In this document: positions 5,688 to 10,567 of the stretch, one piece after another
How positions within the stretch are numbered: the first letter of the stretch is position 1
Layout of the letters: every line of letters starts with the position of its first letter
DNA from: an uncultured Aquincola sp.
GTDB lineage: Bacteria; Pseudomonadota; Gammaproteobacteria; Burkholderiales; Burkholderiaceae
Direction: 5' to 3'
Assembly: GCA_937883885.1 (NCBI GenBank)
Contig: CAKZXL010000636.1
Coordinates: 1 to 10,567, forward strand
DNA: 10,567 nt
Translations under genes and position numbers: made by a program
The notes under the pieces: model-generated
Seen by the model: only the letters and a program-made list of their open reading frames with translations
The model's database searches: none
Told to the model about the DNA's origin: nothing

Positions 5688-5704
5688 GCGGCTTCGGTGG
5701 CCGC
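5688..5704 (-). terminator. Short hairpin at the end of the P450 gene
   Basis: GCGGC (5688-5692) pairs with GCCGC (5700-5704) around a 7-base loop, and the last base of the P450 stop codon lies in the stem. On the minus strand, CCTGCTAAAAC follows, with no T-tract. It is a weak terminator candidate. P450 transcripts could otherwise run into the ATPase gene. Confidence 0.3.
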
Positions 5705-7035
5705 TAACGCAGCACCGCCCCCTGCGGCACCAGCACCAGCCGATCGCGCGGCAGCGCGGGCAGGCGGCTCATGTCGATCGACAGGTCCTGCGGTGGCAGC
5801 GTGTAGTGCAGCTCATGCAGCAGGAACTGCAGCGTCTGCTTCATCAGGCTCTCGGCGACGCCTTCGCCCGGGCAGCGGTGGTGGTGGCTGGGCTGGCCGC
5901 CGCCTTGCGGCACGAAGCTGTAGGGCCGCTGCTCCGGCGGGCCGGTGCGTTCGCTGCCGGGGCGTTCCACCGCCCGCCGGTCGGGCCTGAAGCGCTCGGG
6001 CCGGAAGGCGCCGGGCGTCTGCCAGGCGCGGGCATCGTGGTTGGTGCCGTAGAGGTCCAGCAGCACGCGGCGGCCGGCCGGAAACTCGTAGCCGTTCCAG
6101 GTGAAGCTGCGCCGCGTGCGCGCCGCCACCGCCGGAAAAAACGGGTAGTAGCGCCGCACCTCGTGGATGAAGCAGGCCATGGCCATCGGCGCGTCTTCGG
6201 GCGTGGCTTGCAGCAAGGCCTCGCGCTGGCCGGGCTGCTGGTGCAGCGCATGCGCGGCCAGCACCGCATACACGGCCACCGCCACCGTGGGCCGCAGCAG
6301 GTTCAGCAGCTCCACCGCGGCCACCGGGGCCGGCAGCAGCTCGCCGTCGGGGTCGCGGTGGTGGGCGATGCAGGTCAGGGCGGTCTCGTGGGCGGGGGCG
6401 CCGGCTTCGCTGCGCACCGCCTCGACCAGGCTGTGCGCCCAGGCGTCGGCCGCATGGCGGGCGCGGCGCGCCTTCAGGTGCGGCAGGCCCAGCGCGCCGG
6501 CACCGTCGAACAGCAGGCTCAGCTGGCGTGTGCGCTGTCGCACTTCCGCTTCGGGCAGCGGCACGCCGGCCCAGGTGCACACGGCCCGGGTGAACACCTC
6601 GCGCGCGGCGTCGTACAGCACCACCGGCTGCCCCGGCGTCCACCCGGCAGCGGCCCGGCGCCAGGCCTGGCGCACGGTGGCGGCCAGCGCCTGCACCGCG
6701 TCGGGCGCGGTCAGGCGCATGAACAAGGCCTTGCGGTGGCGGTGGCGCTCGCCGTCCAGGCCTTGGACACCCCCTTCGCCGAACAGCGTGGCGCGCAGCG
6801 CCTCGGGCGCGGCGCCGCTGCGGGCAAAACGGTCACCGTCGTAGAAAAGGCGTGCCGCCTCGGGCCCGGTGAGGCACAGCGTGGGCCGCAGCAGCAGCCG
6901 GGCCTCGAACACGTCGCTGCCATGCTCGCGGCAGCGGGTGGCAATGAAGCGGTAGGGGTCGGCCAGCAACGCAAGGCTGCTGTCCACCTGCGGGTCGCGC
7001 GGAATCGGCCGCGGCGGGGCGATGGAAGTGGTCAT
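5704..7035 (-). CDS. CYP152-type cytochrome P450 (fatty-acid peroxygenase)
   Basis: A 443-aa haem enzyme of the CYP152 family, which uses H2O2 directly, without a reductase, to hydroxylate fatty acids at the alpha or beta carbon; some members decarboxylate them to 1-alkenes. The haem ligand is Cys388 in FVPQGGG...HHHRCPGEG, and ExxR is Glu292-Arg295. The family's hallmark Arg-Pro pair in the I helix, which holds the substrate carboxylate, is Arg248-Pro249 (LLNLLRPTVAV). Gln91 (VQGLDGERH) sits where hydroxylases such as P450BSbeta have Gln and the decarboxylase OleT has His, so hydroxylation is the better guess. A Pro/Arg-rich insertion (about 351-371) precedes the haem loop. The ATG at 7035 fits the normal N-terminus (IPRDPQVDSSLALLADPYRF), but no strong ribosome site is seen. 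It is soluble and divergent from the YdeP-like gene. Confidence 0.92.
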   Translation of the reverse strand: MTTSIAPPRPIPRDPQVDSSLALLADPYRFIATRCREHGSDVFEARLLLRPTLCLTGPEAARLFYDGDRFARSGAAPEALRATLFGEGGVQGLDGERHRHRKALFMRLTAPDAVQALAATVRQAWRRAAAGWTPGQPVVLYDAAREVFTRAVCTWAGVPLPEAEVRQRTRQLSLLFDGAGALGLPHLKARRARHAADAWAHSLVEAVRSEAGAPAHETALTCIAHHRDPDGELLPAPVAAVELLNLLRPTVAVAVYAVLAAHALHQQPGQREALLQATPEDAPMAMACFIHEVRRYYPFFPAVAARTRRSFTWNGYEFPAGRRVLLDLYGTNHDARAWQTPGAFRPERFRPDRRAVERPGSERTGPPEQRPYSFVPQGGGQPSHHHRCPGEGVAESLMKQTLQFLLHELHYTLPPQDLSIDMSRLPALPRDRLVLVPQGAVLR

Positions 7036-7140
7036 GGCGGCGTTGATGACAAGGTGCAGCCTGAGGGCAATCGCAGCGCCTGCCTGCGCCGACGGGGGTG
7101 CAGGCCGACGTCCCGTGTGTTTGCGTTGCAGGTGCGGCGC

Positions 7141-7158
7141 TTGCCCACAGCGTGGCAA
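7141..7158. promoter_or_regulatory. Gapped inverted repeat ahead of the YdeP-like gene
   Basis: TTGCC(C)AC-AGC-GTGGCAA forms an inverted repeat with one extra base in the left arm, ending 15 bases before the ATG at 7174. It could be an operator or a small leader hairpin in the 138-base gap between the divergent P450 and YdeP-like genes. I see no convincing -35/-10 pair for either gene in this gap. Confidence 0.35.
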
Positions 7159-7173
7159 CACGAAAGGCCGCGC

Positions 7174-9483
7174 ATGAACGACGACATCGAGATCAAGCCC
7201 TACGAAGGTCCTGTGGGCGGTTGGGGGTCGATGACTTCCATCGCCCACCGTGTGCGGGACGATGCGGCCGCCAGCGCGCTGCCCGAGCTGCTGCGGCAGA
7301 ACAAGCCCGACGGCTTTGCCTGTACATCCTGCGCGTGGGCCAAGCCGGCCAAGGCGCACACGGCCGAGTTCTGCGAGAACGGCGCCAAGGCCACCTTCGC
7401 GGAGTTGACGCGCCGCCGCGTGGGCGCCGAGTTCTTCGCCAGCCACACCGTGAGCGAGCTGCGCGGCTGGCCCGACCAGGCGCTGGAACATGAAGGCCGG
7501 CTGACCGAACCGCTGCGTTACGACGCGGCGCAGGACCGCTACGTGCCCGTGGCCTGGGACCAGGCCTTTGCCGAGATCGGCCGCCAGCTGCAGGCGCTGC
7601 GGGCCGACGACCCGGACTCGGTGGTGTTCTACAGCTCGGGCCGCGCGTCGCTGGAAACCTCGTACCTGTGGCAGCTGTTCGCGCGCCTGTATGGCAACAA
7701 CAACCTGCCCGACAGCTCCAACATGTGCCACGAGAGCACTTCGGTGGGCCTGAAGGCCGCGTTGGGTCAGCCCGTGGGCACGGTACGGCTGGAAGACTTC
7801 GACAAGACCGACTGCCTGTTCTTCTTCGGCCAGAACGTGGGCAGCAACAGCCCGCGCATGCTGCATCCCTTGCAGGAAGCCAGCGAGCGTGGCGTGCCCA
7901 TCATCGTCTTCAACCCGCTGCACGAGCGCGGGCTGGAGGAGTTCACCAACCCGCAGCGGCCGCTGCAGATGGCCACGCGTTCGACCACCCGCATCGCCTC
8001 GCGCTACCACGCGGTGCGGCCGGGCGGCGACATCGCGGCCATCACCGGCCTGTGCAAGGCGCTGCTGGCGCTGGACGACGAAGCCCGGGCCGCCGGCCGG
8101 CCCCGGGTGCTGGACGCGGACTTCATCGCGCAGCACACCCAGGGCTTCGACGACTTCGCCGCCTTCGTGCGCGCGCAGACCTGGGAAGACATCGAAACCG
8201 TGAGCGGACTGCAGCGCGCCGCGCTGACCGAGAGTGCGCAGATCTATGCCAAGGCCACCGCCACCATCGGCGTGTACGGCATGGGCCTGACCCAGCATGA
8301 GCTGGGTGTGGACAACGTGCACATGCTGGTCAACCTGCTGCTGATGCGCGGCAACATCGGCCGCCCCGGCGCCGGCGCCTGCCCGGTGCGTGGCCACTCC
8401 AACGTGCAGGGCCAGCGCACCGTGGGCATTGCCGAGAAGCCCGAGCTGGTACCGCTGGACGTGCTGGCGCAGCAATACGGCTTCGAGCCGCCGCGCCACA
8501 AGGGCATGAACACGGTGGAAGCCTGCGAAGGTGTGCTCAGCGGCAAGGTCAAGGCGTTTCTGGGCCTGGGCGGCAACTTCGTGCGGGCGGTGCCCGACCA
8601 CCGCGTGATGGAGCCCGCCTGGCAGCAGCTGCCGCTGACGGTGCACGTGGCCACCAAGCTCAACCGCAGTCACCTGCTGCCCGGCCGCAGCAGCTGGCTG
8701 CTGCCTTGCCTGGGCCGCATCGAGCGCGACCTGCAGGCCGGCGGCGTGCAGACGGTGAGCGTGGAAGACAGCACCGCCTGCATCCATGCCTCACGCGGGC
8801 AGCATGCGCCGGCCAGCGAACACCTGCTGTCGGAGACCGCCATCGTGGCCGGCCTGGCACAGGCCACGCTGCCGCCCAACCCCCAAGTGGACTGGGCCGG
8901 CTGGGTGGCCGACTACGCCCGCATCCGCGATGCGATCGAGGCCACGTACCCCGAGCAGTTTGCGCAGTTCAACCAGCGCATGCACCAGCCCGGCGGCTTT
9001 GCGCGGCCGCTGCCGGCCGTGCAGCGGCAATGGAAGACGCCCAGCGGCAAGGCCGAGTTCAAGGCCCCGGCGCGGCTGGATGCGGCCTTTGCCGGCGATG
9101 GCGGCGGCGACGTGCTGCGCCTGGTCACGCTGCGCAGCAACGACCAGTTCAACACCACGGTGTACGGCTACGACGACCGGCTGCGCGGCATCCAGGGTAC
9201 ACGCGACGTGTTGCTGATGAACCGCGACGACATGCGCCGCCTGGGCGTGGCCGATGGCAGCACCGTGACACTGGCCTGCGCCGCCGCCGATACTGGCCCC
9301 ACGCCGCCCGGCGTGCTGCGCGAAGTACCCGGCCTGCGCGTGGTGGCCTACGACCTGCCGCCCGGCTGCTGCGCCGGCTACTACCCCGAGTGCAACCCGG
9401 TGGCGCCGCTGCAGCACTACGCGCGCGAGAGCAAGGTGCCGGCCGTCAAGTCGGTGCCGGTGCGGGTGAAGCAGCCGGCCTGA
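7174..9483 (+). CDS. YdeP/FdhF-like molybdopterin oxidoreductase
   Basis: A 769-aa protein, close to the usual ~760 of the YdeP family (TIGR01701, formate-dehydrogenase-alpha-like), with strong similarity to E. coli YdeP throughout. These enzymes carry a bis-MGD molybdenum or tungsten cofactor. YdeP is linked to acid resistance, but its substrate is unknown. Seen here: an N-terminal [11 protein letters not shown]; Cys50, Cys53 and Cys67 (FACTSCAW...EFCENGAKA) as probable Fe-S ligands; and Cys185-His186 ([13 protein letters not shown]), aligned with SeCys-His of formate dehydrogenase H. The cofactor regions ([53 protein letters not shown]) are intact. There is no Tat signal, so it is cytoplasmic. 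The ATG at 7174 has AAAGG 6 bases upstream; the long open frame before it is antisense to the P450. Cys732, Cys733 and Cys740 near the end are unusual. No fdhD or cofactor gene is in view. Confidence 0.93.
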   Translation: MNDDIEIKPYEGPVGGWGSMTSIAHRVRDDAAASALPELLRQNKPDGFACTSCAWAKPAKAHTAEFCENGAKATFAELTRRRVGAEFFASHTVSELRGWPDQALEHEGRLTEPLRYDAAQDRYVPVAWDQAFAEIGRQLQALRADDPDSVVFYSSGRASLETSYLWQLFARLYGNNNLPDSSNMCHESTSVGLKAALGQPVGTVRLEDFDKTDCLFFFGQNVGSNSPRMLHPLQEASERGVPIIVFNPLHERGLEEFTNPQRPLQMATRSTTRIASRYHAVRPGGDIAAITGLCKALLALDDEARAAGRPRVLDADFIAQHTQGFDDFAAFVRAQTWEDIETVSGLQRAALTESAQIYAKATATIGVYGMGLTQHELGVDNVHMLVNLLLMRGNIGRPGAGACPVRGHSNVQGQRTVGIAEKPELVPLDVLAQQYGFEPPRHKGMNTVEACEGVLSGKVKAFLGLGGNFVRAVPDHRVMEPAWQQLPLTVHVATKLNRSHLLPGRSSWLLPCLGRIERDLQAGGVQTVSVEDSTACIHASRGQHAPASEHLLSETAIVAGLAQATLPPNPQVDWAGWVADYARIRDAIEATYPEQFAQFNQRMHQPGGFARPLPAVQRQWKTPSGKAEFKAPARLDAAFAGDGGGDVLRLVTLRSNDQFNTTVYGYDDRLRGIQGTRDVLLMNRDDMRRLGVADGSTVTLACAAADTGPTPPGVLREVPGLRVVAYDLPPGCCAGYYPECNPVAPLQHYARESKVPAVKSVPVRVKQPA

Positions 9484-9503
9484 ACGCGGCGCCCCCGCGG
9501 TGG

Positions 9504-9509
9504 GATACT
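9504..9509 (+). promoter_or_regulatory. Possible extended -10 box for a leaderless transcript
   Basis: TGGGATACT contains GATACT (4 of 6 matches to TATAAT), with a TG one base ahead of it. The ATG of the VF530 gene begins 10 bases after it, which is where transcription itself would begin. No proper ribosome site lies between the box and the ATG (only C-rich bases). No good -35 is seen. This supports, but does not prove, leaderless expression from an internal promoter. Confidence 0.35.
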
Positions 9510-9518
9510 GCCGCCCCC

Positions 9519-9836
9519 ATGGTCACGCCACCCGACACCCCCGCCAGCGCACCCGCGCCAGTGCCCCAAGAGCAGCCGCCGCAGCAACCCAAGCAGCAGC
9601 CGCGCAACCCGCTTCACGGCCTGACGCTGGAAGCCATCGTCACCGCGCTGGTGGCGCACTACGGCTGGCCGGGCCTGGCGCAGCGGGTGCCGCTGCGCTG
9701 CTTCAGCACCGACCCCAGCGTGGCTTCCAGCCTCAAGCTGCTGCGCAAGACGCCCTGGGCGCGCGAGAAGGTGGAAGGCCTGTACCTGTACATGCTGCGT
9801 GAGCAGCGCCGCGGCGACAAGCCGGCCACCCGATGA
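9519..9836 (+). CDS. VF530 family (DUF2132) DNA-binding protein
   Basis: A 105-aa protein. Residues about 29-95 match the VF530/DUF2132 family closely: [21 protein letters not shown], then [34 protein letters not shown]. The family is a small helical fold named after a Vibrio fischeri protein and annotated as DNA-binding, with no defined cellular role. The first 28 residues are an unusual Pro/Gln/Ala-rich tail ([16 protein letters not shown]), probably disordered. The ATG at 9519 is 35 bases after the molybdoenzyme stop. A start nearer the domain is not available as ATG, so the tail appears real. The gene overlaps slyX by 4 bases (ATGA), indicating coupled translation. Confidence 0.87.
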   Translation: MVTPPDTPASAPAPVPQEQPPQQPKQQPRNPLHGLTLEAIVTALVAHYGWPGLAQRVPLRCFSTDPSVASSLKLLRKTPWAREKVEGLYLYMLREQRRGDKPATR

Positions 9837-10057
9837 GCGACACCCTGCCCGACGAGGCCGACCGCCGCCTGACCGAGCTGGAAATCAAGGCCAGCTACGC
9901 CGAAGACCTGCTGGACCGGCTCAATGAGGTGGTGGTGCGCCAGCAGGCGCGGATCGACCTGCTGCTGCGCGAAGTGGCCCAGCTGCGCCGCGAGCAGCCC
10001 GACGGCGATGTGCGTGTGGTGCGCAGCCTGCGCGACGAACTGCCGCCGCATTACTGA
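9833..10057 (+). CDS. slyX: SlyX family protein
   Basis: A 74-aa protein of the SlyX family, which forms a short coiled coil. The N-terminal pattern [20 protein letters not shown], the heptad-rich [19 protein letters not shown] (about 33-51) and the closing PPHY are family hallmarks. In enterobacteria slyX is a small gene beside slyD with no firm function. No slyD is seen here. The start is fixed by the ATGA overlap with the VF530 gene. The gene converges on the 93-aa minus-strand gene, 48 bases apart, and no clear terminator is visible in that gap. Confidence 0.92.
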   Translation: MSDTLPDEADRRLTELEIKASYAEDLLDRLNEVVVRQQARIDLLLREVAQLRREQPDGDVRVVRSLRDELPPHY

Positions 10058-10105
10058 GGCGGGAAGGGCGCTCACCGGCGCGGCGACGCACCCCGGCGGC
10101 GCTGT

Positions 10106-10387
10106 TCAGCGGTGGTCTTCCAGCAGGCCGGCTGCGGCCAGGCCGATGCGCAGCGAAGACAGGTGGTTGCGCAGGTTGTCGTCGCCGGCTTCACCCGCCT
10201 GGGCCACCGCGTCCATCTCGCCCAGCAGCCGCTGCAGCGCCGCCAGAGCCACGCCCTGGCGCACGGTGGGGTCTTGCTCGTAGCGGCTGCTGCACCAGTC
10301 GATGCGGGCCTGCAGCCGGGCCTGCCAGGCCCGCAGCACCGCGCTCTGCGCGCCGGGAGACTCTTCGATCAAACGCCAGCAAAACAT
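10106..10387 (-). CDS. Small helical protein, unrecognised
   Basis: A 93-aa protein starting MFCWRLIEESPGAQSAVLRA. It is predicted to be mainly helical (AWQARLQARIDWCSSRYEQD, VALAALQRLLGEMDAVAQAG, NHLSSLRIGLAAAGLLE), with three Trp/Cys-containing spots and no membrane segment or signal. The frame is open up to a TTG near the right edge. However, the extra N-terminal part is Arg/Gly-rich with no protein-like pattern, and a promoter candidate (10440-10467) lies inside it, so ATG 10387 is preferred. There is no ribosome site before that ATG, which leaves the start uncertain. It is convergent with slyX. No family is recognised. Codon bias and helix-like composition favour this strand over the opposite one. 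Confidence 0.55.
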   Translation of the reverse strand: MFCWRLIEESPGAQSAVLRAWQARLQARIDWCSSRYEQDPTVRQGVALAALQRLLGEMDAVAQAGEAGDDNLRNHLSSLRIGLAAAGLLEDHR

Positions 10388-10439
10388 GGCGCCGAGGTTA
10401 GCCGCCACAGCGCCAGCGCTGCGAGCGGAAATCGCTGTG

Positions 10440-10467
10440 ATTGTTGACCTCTCTTTGGCCTTGTCAC
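10440..10467 (-). promoter_or_regulatory. Candidate sigma70-like promoter of the 93-aa gene
   Basis: On the minus strand, GTGACA (10462-10467, 5 of 6 matches to TTGACA) and AACAAT (10440-10445, 4 of 6 matches to TATAAT) are 16 bases apart in one of the few A+T-richer patches here. Transcription would begin near 10433, about 45 bases before ATG 10387. A consensus TTGACA also occurs on the minus strand at 10559-10564 but lacks a good -10. The rest of 10468-10567 is GC-rich, with no feature I can name. Confidence 0.4.
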
Positions 10468-10567
10468 GGGCCGCCGCCGCGCTGCCGCGGTGCCAAATGC
10501 AACAGCCGGCTACCGGGTGGAACCGGTGGCCGCCGCGGTAGTCTCTCGGGGCTGTCGTTGTCAAGGA

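Noticed and set aside
5806..7173. Plus-strand open frame running into the YdeP-like gene
   Set aside because: It is antisense to the P450, rich in Ala/Gly/Arg with no domain. The YdeP family N-terminus and ribosome site place the start at 7174.
7036..8787. Open frame on the minus strand joined upstream of the P450, giving a >1000-residue protein
   Set aside because: The part beyond 7035 is antisense to the highly conserved YdeP-like gene and has shadow composition (His/Gln/Arg/Gly-rich, no domain). The P450 N-terminus fits exactly at 7035.
10505..10545. Inverted repeat CTACCG...CGGTAG and direct repeat near the right edge
   Set aside because: The arms are only 6 bases, with a long GC-rich spacer. 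This is expected by chance in sequence of this composition.

Overview
This is a very GC-rich proteobacterial chromosome segment. Strong G/C third-position bias, the gene families (slyX, VF530/DUF2132, a YdeP-type molybdoenzyme, a YqjE-like holin-family protein) and compact spacing fit a Burkholderiales betaproteobacterium of the Rubrivivax/Leptothrix/Ideonella/Comamonadaceae type. That placement is inferred from family content and composition, not from a marker gene. I see 13 protein genes (one cut by the left edge) and no rRNA, tRNA, CRISPR array, insertion sequence or prophage core. No gene-free stretch reaches 300 bases.

Left part (1-4132), a stress-type cluster. The C-terminal part of a DUF4142 helical protein (+) converges on a hemerythrin-domain protein (-), with stacked hairpins between them. 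Then come three minus-strand genes: a 70-aa charged small protein, a YqjE-like two-helix membrane protein, and, overlapping it by 4 bases, a membrane protein in the position of YqjK. Divergent from these is a manganese catalase with all five metal ligands (+), followed by a two-CBS-domain protein. The catalase-CBS gap holds two overlapping, mutually exclusive hairpins. DUF4142, hemerythrin and Mn catalase are all helical-bundle families, and the latter two bind di-metal centres. The theme is peroxide, oxygen and envelope stress.

Middle (4129-5704). A minus-strand AAA ATPase with a C-terminal DUF4143/nuclease-like domain is visibly more A+T-rich than its surroundings and is probably acquired. 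Its stop codon shares the four bases TTAA with the stop codon of the CBS gene. Its 5' side shows a good sigma70-like promoter whose -35 box lies in a perfect 10-bp inverted repeat, which suggests an operator.

Right part (5704-10567). A CYP152-type peroxygenase P450 (-) is divergent from a large YdeP/FdhF-like molybdopterin oxidoreductase (+). The latter is followed by a VF530-family DNA-binding protein, which may have its own leaderless start, and slyX, overlapping by 4 bases. A 93-aa unrecognised protein (-) converges on slyX. An H2O2-destroying catalase and an H2O2-using P450 therefore lie within a few kb of each other, but no shared regulation is proven. I did not find a clear new multi-gene system. 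The most original signals are the overlapping hairpins at 3608-3657, the operator-like repeat before the ATPase, and the stacked hairpins at 431-485.
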